Assembly: GCF_900095825.1 (NCBI RefSeq)
Contig: NZ_LT608315.1
Span: forward strand, 386,318 to 450,317
DNA length: 64,000 bases
Direction: 5' to 3'
Source: Acidaminococcus massiliensis
GTDB lineage: Bacteria; Bacillota; Negativicutes; Acidaminococcales; Acidaminococcaceae
The position numbers were made by a program, and so were the translations under genes. Below, piece by piece: positions 35,664 to 44,094 of this stretch. Every line of letters starts with the position of its first letter. Positions within the stretch are counted from its first letter, which is position 1. The notes beneath the pieces were generated by a model that made no database searches, was not told where the DNA came from, and worked only from the letters and a program-made list of their open reading frames with translations.

Positions 35664-35765
35664 TTTTTGATATCTCAAAGCCCGCGTCAGGGCCATTTCT
35701 GACTTCTTTACACGGCCTCCCGGCTCTTTTGGACACACTAACGTACAGTGTTCCTTATTTTTCCC

Positions 35766-36701
35766 TTATACAGTTCTCTTCTCCAAATACTGCCTAATAA
35801 AACTTTCAATGACTTGGAGGACTTCATCTTGGACCCAGTATGCTCCCCCATGTCCGGCACCCGGTATCACATACCGTTCACTGGGGATTCCTTGGGCCCG
35901 GAGAGCTTGGAAAAGCAAATCTGTCTGGCTGGGAGAGACTTCCAAATCTTCACTTCCATGCATCAACAAGATGGGAGAACTTTTTTTACTGATATAACAA
36001 AGGGGATTGGCAGCTGCTGCTCTTTCCGGATTGGCCTGAAGGCCTCCCGGACTGCCTCCAATCTGAGGTATTCCATTGACAAAAAGCGATTGGAGAGACC
36101 CTTCTGACCTATGGAATGCCTGGATTTCTTCACGATAGTCCTCGGCTGCTTTGGAAAGATCTGAAGGTCCATACAGACTGACTGCACAGCTTACGTCACT
36201 TTTTACCTGCAGGTTCTCCCCTTTATCAAACCGCGCTACACCATTTGTGATGCCAGCAAAAGAAGCCAGATATCCACCGGCACTGGCGCCTACCAGTGCT
36301 ATCCTCGTGGCATCCAGATTCCATCTCTCTGCATGGGACCGTAAATAACGGACGGCCCCTTTTACATCTTCCAGCGGTCCCGGGAACTGGGTACCGGGGG
36401 TCACCCGATACGCAACAGAGGCTACGGCGTACCCTCTTTCTGCCAGATAGTACCGCAGCTGCACTCCATTGTCCCGGTTGCTGAAGATAAATCCCCCGCC
36501 AGTAAGGAAAATGACCAGAGGCAGCGGCCCTTCCTGCTGGGGCTGCAGCAAATCCAGTGCCATAGGCATATTGGGGTATCCATGGCAGGAGACCTGCTCA
36601 TAGATGATCCCAGAAATTTGTTTGATTTCCTGCTTTTTCAAGGAAATTTCCAGGAAGTGACTGAAACCATACGTACTCGATCTTTCGTTGATCATATCCA
36701 T
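35766..36701 (-). CDS. alpha/beta-hydrolase, acetyl esterase type
   Basis: A 311-residue carboxylesterase/lipase-like hydrolase. FLTGGGF is the oxyanion-hole segment, GASAGG holds the nucleophilic Ser, HGSEDLEVSP the Asp, and GAGHGG the catalytic His. No signal peptide, so cytoplasmic. Similar enzymes (BD-FAE, Aes) remove acetyl or other short acyl groups from sugars or drugs. The start has GGAGG upstream. It stands between the Rpn region and the YitT gene on the minus strand and is not obviously part of the neighbouring pathway. Confidence 0.88.
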   Translation of the reverse strand: MDMINERSSTYGFSHFLEISLKKQEIKQISGIIYEQVSCHGYPNMPMALDLLQPQQEGPLPLVIFLTGGGFIFSNRDNGVQLRYYLAERGYAVASVAYRVTPGTQFPGPLEDVKGAVRYLRSHAERWNLDATRIALVGASAGGYLASFAGITNGVARFDKGENLQVKSDVSCAVSLYGPSDLSKAAEDYREEIQAFHRSEGSLQSLFVNGIPQIGGSPGGLQANPERAAAANPLCYISKKSSPILLMHGSEDLEVSPSQTDLLFQALRAQGIPSERYVIPGAGHGGAYWVQDEVLQVIESFIRQYLEKRTV

Positions 36702-36742
36702 TGCTTACCTCCCAAAGTCAATTTTCAGCCAGAAAAAATCTT

Positions 36743-37594
36743 TCACCAGGTGAATCCTTTTCCCACGACTTCATTCACATCCTGTATGGCCACAAAAGCC
36801 TGAGGATCCTCTTCCTGTACGATGGCTTTCAGCTGGGCCAGCTGGGTCAGTTTCAGGACCACCAGGAGGACTTGCAGTTTTCGGCGGGAATAAGCTCCTT
36901 CTCCCTGGAGGAAGGTCACCCCCCTGTCCAGTTCATGAAGGATCCGGGTACTGATATTCTCCGGCCTTTCTGTAATGATCAGGATGCTTTTCTTGAAATC
37001 GAACCCCACCACGAAGGTATTGGTAGATTTGAAGATCACAAAGAACATCATCATGCTGTACAGCACTGGAGTCAGCCCCAGAAAGAAAAGAGCCGCCAGC
37101 ATCAAGGTAAAATTGTACAGGAAATTGGTGGTCCCCACCGAAACATTGTAGTATTTCTGGCTCAGGAACCCTAGGATGTCCACTCCACCTGTGGTGGAAC
37201 CGGCCCGGAAAACCAGTGCATAGCCCAGTCCTGTCAGGACTCCGCCGGCAGCCAAACCGAGGATAGGATCCTCTACCTGGACTTTTCCCTGGAGAAAAGC
37301 CAACCCATCCAATGCCGCTGAAAAAAGGAAGGTTCCAATCAGGCTGTCCACAAAGAATTTCCGGCTGATATACCGCCAGGCCAGATAGAACAAAGGGAAA
37401 TTCAGCAGAAAACCTACCATCCCAGGAGGCCACCCGAAAAGATAGTAGAAAATAATGGCCAGCCCGGTAAGGCCCCCTGTCAGGAAATGATGGGGAACAA
37501 AAAAAATATGGAAAGCGCCAGCCATCAGGACACATCCTGCAAGGATGCTCCCATAACGGAGAAATGTCTGGGAAAAGGGTGTCCAGGGCTTCAA
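36743..37594 (-). CDS. YitT-family membrane protein (DUF161/DUF2179)
   Basis: A 283-residue membrane protein: five or six hydrophobic segments (about 15-200; e.g. GSILAGCVLMAGAFHIFFVP, GLAAGGVLTGLGYALVFRAGSTTGGVDIL) and a C-terminal soluble DUF2179 domain (about 200-283). Function unknown in general. The frame is open upstream into buk, but a TTG at 37594 (KPWTPFSQTFLRY) fits the family start best; no strong ribosome-binding site is seen there, and a start overlapping the end of buk is possible. Last gene of the minus-strand catabolic string. Confidence 0.8.
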   Translation of the reverse strand: MKPWTPFSQTFLRYGSILAGCVLMAGAFHIFFVPHHFLTGGLTGLAIIFYYLFGWPPGMVGFLLNFPLFYLAWRYISRKFFVDSLIGTFLFSAALDGLAFLQGKVQVEDPILGLAAGGVLTGLGYALVFRAGSTTGGVDILGFLSQKYYNVSVGTTNFLYNFTLMLAALFFLGLTPVLYSMMMFFVIFKSTNTFVVGFDFKKSILIITERPENISTRILHELDRGVTFLQGEGAYSRRKLQVLLVVLKLTQLAQLKAIVQEEDPQAFVAIQDVNEVVGKGFTW

Positions 37595-37604
37595 CTTTCG
37601 ACAG

Positions 37605-38714
37605 TCAGCCAAGATGGAACCCGTTCCAGCAGGGGATCCCCGTATAGGTTTTGGGTTCCTCTTCTCCGGTAAGGACCCGCAGGGCACCAGCTGCCAGTGC
37701 CTCCATTTCAAATTCTCCGGCCATTATTGTAACCGGCGCAATGAACTGCAGTTTCCGTTTCAGTTCTGCATCCACATAGGGATCATAGCTGATGCCCCCG
37801 GTCAGGACAATACCGTCCACCTTTCCTTCCAGGACTGCCGCCATGGCTCCGGCCTGTTTGGCAATCTGGTAAATCATGGCGTCATAGACCAATTTGGCAT
37901 ACCCGTCCCCGGCAGCGATCCTTTTTCCCACTTCCCGGGCATCACTGGTCCCCAGATGATCCACCAGGCCCCCATTCTTGGTGATTTTCTGATAGATTTC
38001 TTCTTCTGTGAACTTTCCGGAAAAGCACATCCGTACCACATCTTTCACCGGCAGAGCACCGCAGCGGGTAGGCGCCATCGGTCCGTCTCCCTGGGCGATG
38101 TCATTGGAATCGATCATCTTCCCTTTCCGATGGGCGGTAACGGAGATGCCGCCCCCGATATGGCAGATGATCAGATCTATCTCTTCATATCGTTTCCCCA
38201 GGCTTTTGGCATAACGGATCCCCACTTCTTTCTGGTTCAGGGCATGGAGCTTGCTTTCCCGGTAAAGGCCCTTGAGCCCGGTGATCCTAGCCTCATCGAT
38301 GAACTCATCCACATCAGGAGGATTGACGATGAAAGCCTGTCCCCCGTACTCTTCTACGAATTCATGGGCCAGCTGGGCTCCCAAAATGGCTGGATGCTGG
38401 ACACTGACTTTATTGCGCTGATCGGCCAGGATCCTGTCATTGACGGGATATGTACCCCCTACCACACTGACCAATCCTCCTCCCCTCCCTACGAAAGCAT
38501 CGGTACCAGTAAGGCTCTGATTGGCTTCTTGGAGAGCTTCCAGGATAGATTTCTTTCGATAAGCCAGCTGATCCAGGATTTCCCGGAACTGCTTCAGTTC
38601 AGCAGCTTCATGGGTGATATTTTTGCTGAACACTTCCACGTCTCCCTGGAAAAGGGCAATTTTAGTAGATGTAGAGCCTGGATTGATGGCAAATACTTTA
38701 TATTCCTTCATCAT
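37605..38714 (-). CDS. buk: butyrate kinase
   Basis: A 369-residue acetokinase-family enzyme that forms ATP and butyrate (or another short acid) from the acyl phosphate. Signatures: INPGSTSTKIALF near the N-terminus, the acidic GRGGGLVSVVGGTYPV, ICHIGGGISVTAHRKGKMIDSNDI and TGGISYDPY. Typical length is 355-370. GGAGG lies before the start. It is separated from ptb by a transporter gene and a hairpin, an unusual order since ptb and buk are generally adjacent. Confidence 0.95.
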   Translation of the reverse strand: MMKEYKVFAINPGSTSTKIALFQGDVEVFSKNITHEAAELKQFREILDQLAYRKKSILEALQEANQSLTGTDAFVGRGGGLVSVVGGTYPVNDRILADQRNKVSVQHPAILGAQLAHEFVEEYGGQAFIVNPPDVDEFIDEARITGLKGLYRESKLHALNQKEVGIRYAKSLGKRYEEIDLIICHIGGGISVTAHRKGKMIDSNDIAQGDGPMAPTRCGALPVKDVVRMCFSGKFTEEEIYQKITKNGGLVDHLGTSDAREVGKRIAAGDGYAKLVYDAMIYQIAKQAGAMAAVLEGKVDGIVLTGGISYDPYVDAELKRKLQFIAPVTIMAGEFEMEALAAGALRVLTGEEEPKTYTGIPCWNGFHLG

Positions 38715-38741
38715 ATGATTCCTCCCAACAGGATAAAAAGA

Positions 38742-38779
38742 GCCAGGAACGGAAATCTTGTAAATTTCCAGCTCCTGGC
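38742..38779 (-). terminator. hairpin between transporter and buk
   Basis: GCCAGGA/TCCTGGC with inner GGAAAT/ATTTCC and, on the minus strand, a CTCTTTTT tail. It may lower buk expression relative to the upstream genes. Confidence 0.65.
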
Positions 38780-38789
38780 AAAAGCAGCA

Positions 38790-40136
38790 TCACAGCATGA
38801 AAAGCGGATACAGAAGCCCCAGCCAGATGACCATTAGGGCCCCTCCGATCCGGGTGGAAATAGAGGCAAAAGCCAGAAGGTCCATCCGTTTGGCAGCGGT
38901 CAGCACGGCGATATCTCCGGAACCGCCGATATTGCAGCAGCACAGGCCGGCGGTAACTCCGGCTTCATAGGGATACAGCCCGGCAAGGCGGCCGAAAAGC
39001 ATGGCCCCCACCATGGCACCCAAGACTCCCAAGAAAATCACAAGCAGCACGCCGCCGGAGAAATAGCTGGTCAGGTCGGTGATGCGCAGGGAGCAGACCC
39101 CGATGCCGGCAATCAGCATGGGCAGCATGGCCTTCAGGGCAAACTGCATAGAATAGACGCAGTCATAGGACACATCTTCCGGCAGGATGTTAGTGGTCTT
39201 GATCAGAATGGCCAGGATGATGGTCCAAGCCAGGCCGGCAATGTGATTCAGCCCCGGGATGTGGGCCAGCAGGACGCCAGCCAGGTAGAGGACCAGAGCC
39301 ATGAAGATGCCCCCGCCCAGTTTCTTGTAATCGGCAGAAGTCACGTCTCTCTTTTCCCCCTTGACTTCATCTTCTGCTTCAATAGCATCTTGGTTCATCA
39401 GGATCTTCCCCCGCCCGTTGAGACCAGGGATCTTTTCTGTAAGAGGACCGCCGACAGCGGCAAAGAGTACGGCCAGTACATTGGAAATGGAGGCATAACA
39501 GAGGAACTGTCCTGCCAGCCCCGTCAGATCCTTTCCCGCCAGATTGGAATACAGAGCCGGCAGCGTGGTCATAGCACCGGCAGAACCGCCGGACATGCAG
39601 GGAGCGCCTACATAGAACATTCCTTCTTTCCAGCCGAACCCGGTGAGCCAGCCTCCCAGGATGCAGAAGCCCAAGGCAAAGACCTGGCTTCCTACCACTG
39701 TGGGCAGATACCGCACGGTAGCCTTCATCAGCACTTTCCGATCCATGACCAGGACGGATCCCACCAGCAGGAGAGCGATATAGGCATCCTGGAACCCTGT
39801 TTTCATCAGGACACGGCATCCATTGACCAAAGTCTGGGGAATCATGCCCATATAATTCATGAGAGAGGCCCCGAACAGAGGCAGCAGGCAGGAACCGCCC
39901 AGATATTTATTGACGATGGGAACCGCGTCCCCAAGCCAGAAAAAGAGCCCGCCGACCGCCATCAGGAAAGCTCCAGTGGCAATGTAGTTGGTCGCCACAT
40001 ATTTTCCTGCTGTATTGGCATAGACCGTGGTGGTAGGCAGCCAGCCCATATAGGTACAGATCATGATGATCAGGAAAAATGGCAGGAAATATTTGAACTG
40101 CAGTCCGCAAACTTGGAATTGGATATCTTGTTTCAT
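38790..40136 (-). CDS. 2-hydroxycarboxylate transporter (2HCT/CitS family)
   Basis: A 448-residue secondary transporter with about 11 membrane segments. The two inverted halves each have a GGxG re-entrant loop: GGSAGAMTTLP in the first half and CNIGGSGDIAVLTAA in the second, the hallmarks of the CitS/MleP/CitP family, which exchange or take up citrate, malate or related 2-hydroxy acids with Na+ or H+. The exact substrate cannot be read from the sequence. It is placed between ptb and buk in the catabolic string. Confidence 0.92.
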   Translation of the reverse strand: MKQDIQFQVCGLQFKYFLPFFLIIMICTYMGWLPTTTVYANTAGKYVATNYIATGAFLMAVGGLFFWLGDAVPIVNKYLGGSCLLPLFGASLMNYMGMIPQTLVNGCRVLMKTGFQDAYIALLLVGSVLVMDRKVLMKATVRYLPTVVGSQVFALGFCILGGWLTGFGWKEGMFYVGAPCMSGGSAGAMTTLPALYSNLAGKDLTGLAGQFLCYASISNVLAVLFAAVGGPLTEKIPGLNGRGKILMNQDAIEAEDEVKGEKRDVTSADYKKLGGGIFMALVLYLAGVLLAHIPGLNHIAGLAWTIILAILIKTTNILPEDVSYDCVYSMQFALKAMLPMLIAGIGVCSLRITDLTSYFSGGVLLVIFLGVLGAMVGAMLFGRLAGLYPYEAGVTAGLCCCNIGGSGDIAVLTAAKRMDLLAFASISTRIGGALMVIWLGLLYPLFML

Positions 40137-40155
40137 ATGAAATTCCCCTTGTCTT

Positions 40156-41052
40156 TTAACAGCCGTGGCCGATCAGGGCAGCCACTACAATGGACATGTA
40201 TTTATCATCGGCAGAAGCGGCCCGGGAAACCAGGAGCACCGGAACTTTTGCACCCAGGACCACCCCACCGGTCCTGCCGCCTCCGATGACCGTGATGGCC
40301 TTGGCCACCGCATTGGCTGCCACGATATCCGGCAGTACCAGCAGATCCGCATCCCCTGCCACCGGACTTTCATAGCCTTTGATCCGGGCCGCTTCCGGAT
40401 CCATGGCCAAGTCCAGACTGATGGGCCCTTCCAGTGTGCAGCCGGGGATACCTTCCCGTTTGATGGCATCCGCTTCCACCGTTTCCGGCATCTTGGGGTT
40501 CACTTTTTCCACAGCAGCAAGCATGGCCACCTTAGGATCCTTTTCTCCCAAAGCATGGAAAGCGCCTACCGCATTGCGGATTTCCGCTTTTTTCTGTTCC
40601 AGATCCGGATAGGTCAGAAGAGCCGGATCCGTAATGGCGAATACTTTGTGGTAATAAGGACTTTCAAAGAATCCCACCAGGCTCATGATGTCCCCAGTGC
40701 GGATTCCCGTATCCTTGTTCACCAGGACCTTCATCAACGTCCCGGTCTGACATTTGCCCTTCATGATACAGTCCACCCGGCCTTCCCGGGCCAAGTCCGC
40801 TGCTTTCTGGATACATGCCACCGGATCTTCCAGGTCGATGATGTCCACTTCCAGTTCTGGGCAGCCGATTTTTTCCAGGATTTCCAGGATTTCTGTTTCT
40901 TTTCCAATCAGTACCGGACGGACCAAACCGTCCCGAGCAGCCTGGCTCACCGCCTGGAGGGTATGTTCATCCTGGGCTACAGCTACTGCCACCCGCCGTT
41001 TCCCCTGCTGCTGCCGGAGCATTTCTTTCATCTGTTCAAAATTTTTCAGCAT
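40156..41052 (-). CDS. ptb: phosphate butyryltransferase
   Basis: A 298-residue phosphotransacylase-family enzyme converting butyryl-CoA plus phosphate to butyryl phosphate. Typical parts: DCIMKGKCQTGTLMKVLVNKDTGIRTG, VFAITDPALLTYPDL, GPISLDLAMDPEAARIKGY and GADLLVLPDI-like DADLLVLPDIVAAN, with a final KVPVLLVSRAASADDKYMSI. The ATG at 41052 is preferred over GTG at 41055. It follows the fused dehydratase gene by 15 bases. Confidence 0.95.
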   Translation of the reverse strand: MLKNFEQMKEMLRQQQGKRRVAVAVAQDEHTLQAVSQAARDGLVRPVLIGKETEILEILEKIGCPELEVDIIDLEDPVACIQKAADLAREGRVDCIMKGKCQTGTLMKVLVNKDTGIRTGDIMSLVGFFESPYYHKVFAITDPALLTYPDLEQKKAEIRNAVGAFHALGEKDPKVAMLAAVEKVNPKMPETVEADAIKREGIPGCTLEGPISLDLAMDPEAARIKGYESPVAGDADLLVLPDIVAANAVAKAITVIGGGRTGGVVLGAKVPVLLVSRAASADDKYMSIVVAALIGHGC

Positions 41053-41067
41053 CACGGCACTTCCTTC

Positions 41068-42864
41068 TCAAAGTTTCCGAGGATCAGTCACTACGCCAGT
41101 AAGAGCCGTAGCCGCTGCCACTGCTGGACTGCATAGATAGCTCAGGGTCTTCTTGGTTCCCTGCCTGCCGATGAAATTCCGATTGGCTGTAGAGAGGATC
41201 CGCTCATCGTCATACATCAGCCCATAGGGCATACCGCAGCACAGCCCGCAGCAAGGATGGCAGATGACAGCCCCTGCTTCGATGAAGGTCCGGATATAGC
41301 CTCGCCGGATGGCTTCCTTAAAGACCGCATTGGTGGCAGGAACCACAATGAACCGCATGGTTTCCGGCACGTGTTTTCCCTTCAGGATTTCTGCAGCAAT
41401 GGCCAGGTCCTCGATGCTCCCGTTGGTACAGCTGCCCAGATAAACTTCATCCATGGGAGTCCCTTCCACCTCTCGGATAGGATGGACATTATCCACGCCC
41501 TGAGGACAGGACAGCTGGGGTTCCAATTCATTCACATCATAGGTCAGTACTTTTTCGTACTGGGCCTCTTCGTCCATGGTCACCCAATCGATTTCCGAAA
41601 GGGGGACGCCATAGTAATCGGCCGTTTTCTGATCTGCCTCAAAAAGACCGCATTTGGCTCCTGCTTCCAAGGCCATGTTGGCCACAGTGAACCTAGCATC
41701 CATGCTCATTTCATGAGCGGCCGGACCGGTAAATTCCAGGCTCTTGTATTGTCCTCCATCCGCCTTGATATCCCCCAGGATTTTCAGGATCACATCTTTA
41801 GACAGGACCCCTTTGGGCAGATGCCCATTCAGGACGATTTTGATGGCTTCCGGGATCTTGAACCACAGTTCCCCGGTAATCAAGGCCGCCGCCATTTCCG
41901 CCGTCCCGATGCCGCTGCAGAAACACCCGGCTCCTCCGTAGGTGGTGGTATGGCTGTCCGTTGCTGTGGCTACGCAGCCCGGTCTGGCATACTTTTTTTC
42001 ATGCATCAGGCTGTGGCAGATCCCTTCCCCGATGTGGAGTTTTTCGATTCCGTACTCTTTGGCCAGTTCCAGTCCTGCATCATAATGAGCCGAGTCATTT
42101 TTCGCCACCGCCGTAGGCATGCAATGGTCGAACACAATGGTCACCCGGTCCGGAGCAAAGATTTTTTTGGCTCCGATTTGGTGAAGGGTATCCAGCAGAT
42201 AAGGGGTATAGATATCATGGATCATGAACATATCCGGGTGGGAAATCACGATATCCCCTGGTTTGACCTGTTCTACTCCCGCATTTTTCCGCAGAATCTT
42301 TTCCGCCAGGGTAAAGCCTTTCCTGCGCCGTTCCCGGTCATCCAGTTCTTTATGGGGTTCCGGCTGGAACCCTCCTGCCAATCTCCGTTTCGTATCGGCA
42401 ATCAACCCACCGTGAGCTACGATATCGAAAAGATTCTGGGGAATGGCACCTACAGGGAACTCCTTCCCATTGGCGCTGACCTTGTGCTGTTCCAGGTCGA
42501 CAGTGACGATGTCACCTCCCTTTACCACATCCTGGATCCCATCACAGGTCAGCAGGATGATGCCGCTGTTAAAGGCATTCCGAAAGAAAATCCGAGCAAA
42601 GCTTTTGGCGATGATGCACCGTACTCCATTGTGGCTGAGGACCGTAGCTGCCTGCTCCCGGGAAGACCCGCAGCCGAAATTGCTGCCTGCCACCAGGATA
42701 TCCCCTGGCCGTACCGTAGACCCAAATTCCGGTTTCAGCAGCTCAAAAGCATACTTCTTCATTTCTTCGATGGTGGGAATGGTGCCTCGCTTGCCGGGGA
42801 TGATGGTATCCGTATCGATATCATTGCCAAAGGTCCAGATCCTTCCGCTGAAAACTTTCTCCAT
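41068..42864 (-). CDS. fused LeuD-LeuC-type (aconitase family) hydratase/dehydratase
   Basis: A 598-residue protein with the small subunit first: LeuD-like swivel domain (about 1-165; NDIDTDTIIP, AGSNFGCGSSREQA) joined by a charged linker (about 166-182, ELDDRERRRKG) to a LeuC-like large domain (about 183-598). All three cluster ligands are present: Cys479 in GSCTNG and Cys539 and Cys542 in CGLC; TDSHTTTYGG and NRNFIGR are intact, so an active [4Fe-4S] enzyme is expected. Separate leuC and leuD are the rule for isopropylmalate dehydratase; the fusion and the catabolic neighbours suggest a hydratase for aconitate, citramalate or a related acid rather than leucine synthesis. Confidence 0.88.
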   Translation of the reverse strand: MEKVFSGRIWTFGNDIDTDTIIPGKRGTIPTIEEMKKYAFELLKPEFGSTVRPGDILVAGSNFGCGSSREQAATVLSHNGVRCIIAKSFARIFFRNAFNSGIILLTCDGIQDVVKGGDIVTVDLEQHKVSANGKEFPVGAIPQNLFDIVAHGGLIADTKRRLAGGFQPEPHKELDDRERRRKGFTLAEKILRKNAGVEQVKPGDIVISHPDMFMIHDIYTPYLLDTLHQIGAKKIFAPDRVTIVFDHCMPTAVAKNDSAHYDAGLELAKEYGIEKLHIGEGICHSLMHEKKYARPGCVATATDSHTTTYGGAGCFCSGIGTAEMAAALITGELWFKIPEAIKIVLNGHLPKGVLSKDVILKILGDIKADGGQYKSLEFTGPAAHEMSMDARFTVANMALEAGAKCGLFEADQKTADYYGVPLSEIDWVTMDEEAQYEKVLTYDVNELEPQLSCPQGVDNVHPIREVEGTPMDEVYLGSCTNGSIEDLAIAAEILKGKHVPETMRFIVVPATNAVFKEAIRRGYIRTFIEAGAVICHPCCGLCCGMPYGLMYDDERILSTANRNFIGRQGTKKTLSYLCSPAVAAATALTGVVTDPRKL

Positions 42865-42880
42865 AATTGCTTCTCCCCTT

Positions 42881-43999
42881 TTATAAACTCTTGGTCCAGG
42901 ATGCCCGGATCACCGTTTCCACAGAAGCCGTATACACGGAGGAGTCCGGCACCCCCATACAGCCGGCATAGGTATAGAGCCCCGTAGTCACCAGAGTTTC
43001 TCCCCTGCCGATGACGCCGGCTCCCTGCCGTACTTCACTGCGGTCCCCTGCTGCCTGGATCTGTGCCCCATAATCGATGAAGTGTTCGATGATTCCTTCC
43101 TCCATTGCCTTGATGTAATCTGCGCTGGTGGCCGGGCAAACGCTCAGCCGGAAGCCCTTGGCCAGTTGCTTTCCCTGGATCAGATGATCAGCCCGCCGCA
43201 GGTCCTCGATGGTCCCGCCTGTATACCCGCCGATCTGGCCGGCTTCCACCGACCTGCCCCGCAGTTGAGAAACTGGGAAGATGGGCGCCGTCTTTTGATT
43301 TTCCCGGCGGCCGCAGGGGCCTACGGCCATGGCTCCGCAGCCGTCCAATTTCAGGACCCGGTCAGGCGTCCCGGCATCTGTACAAATCGCTGAAAAAGCG
43401 CCGGTTCCGCAGACCATGCTGCAGAACACGCTTTTCTGATGGAGATTCCACTGGGGAGCGATGATCTGGAGCATTTTCCCTGAAATATCCTTATTTTCAG
43501 TTAAAAACTGCAAGGCCGCATCCATGCTGCTGATTCCTTCCGGCAGGGTTCCCTGGATTCTCACCGTCAAGGTCTCTGGTACCACCACCTGATAGCTTCC
43601 GCTTTCCAAAATCCTGGCCAATTCCAAGGGGCTAACATCGATTCCCAAGGCACCTGCGGCCCCCAGAATGGAAGCATGAAAGCCGCCGCCCACCAAGATC
43701 TGTCCCGGCTGGACGATATGGAGCAGGCATTCATACGCACTTCCCAGCGCCTGATGAAAAGCAATCCCATATTTTTTAGCAAAATCTCGGAGGATGTCGA
43801 ACACATGGGACGCTTCCGGATCTCCGGTCGGGACATTGTGGTCAAAATAAAGCTGGACCTTGGCTGGCTGTGCCACGTTCTGTGCTTCCAGTACCGCTTG
43901 ATGGGCCACGCCATTGGTCACCAGCAACCAGTCCGGCTGGAAGGAAACCACAGTCCCTGCAGGAGCACCCAATATTTTTTCAATCAAGGGAGTTGCCAT
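42881..43999 (-). CDS. LeuC-like aconitase-family protein lacking Fe-S ligands
   Basis: A 372-residue protein aligned over its length with LeuC-type large subunits (FDHNVPTGD, GGFHASILGAAGALGI near the TDSHT region, GGTIEDLRRADHLIQGK). The cluster ligands are replaced: Tyr259 for the first Cys (GGYTGG for GSCTNG), Asp319 and Glu322 for the CxxC pair (GDRSE for GCGPC). The substrate-binding NRNFxGR is LYTYAGC. A [4Fe-4S] cluster therefore cannot bind in the usual manner. It lies between PFOR and the fused LeuD-LeuC, spaced 16 bases from the latter. Possible roles are a cluster-free enzyme, such as an isomerase, or a partner of the fused enzyme. Confidence 0.72.
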   Translation of the reverse strand: MATPLIEKILGAPAGTVVSFQPDWLLVTNGVAHQAVLEAQNVAQPAKVQLYFDHNVPTGDPEASHVFDILRDFAKKYGIAFHQALGSAYECLLHIVQPGQILVGGGFHASILGAAGALGIDVSPLELARILESGSYQVVVPETLTVRIQGTLPEGISSMDAALQFLTENKDISGKMLQIIAPQWNLHQKSVFCSMVCGTGAFSAICTDAGTPDRVLKLDGCGAMAVGPCGRRENQKTAPIFPVSQLRGRSVEAGQIGGYTGGTIEDLRRADHLIQGKQLAKGFRLSVCPATSADYIKAMEEGIIEHFIDYGAQIQAAGDRSEVRQGAGVIGRGETLVTTGLYTYAGCMGVPDSSVYTASVETVIRASWTKSL

Positions 44000-44094
44000 T
44001 TTTTACCGTCTCCTTTTTATCAAGCCGCTTTCCTCTGCTTCTTCCCAGGAAGCAGAGGAAATACAGCCTGTTCTTCCATTTCTGATGCTGTCTG

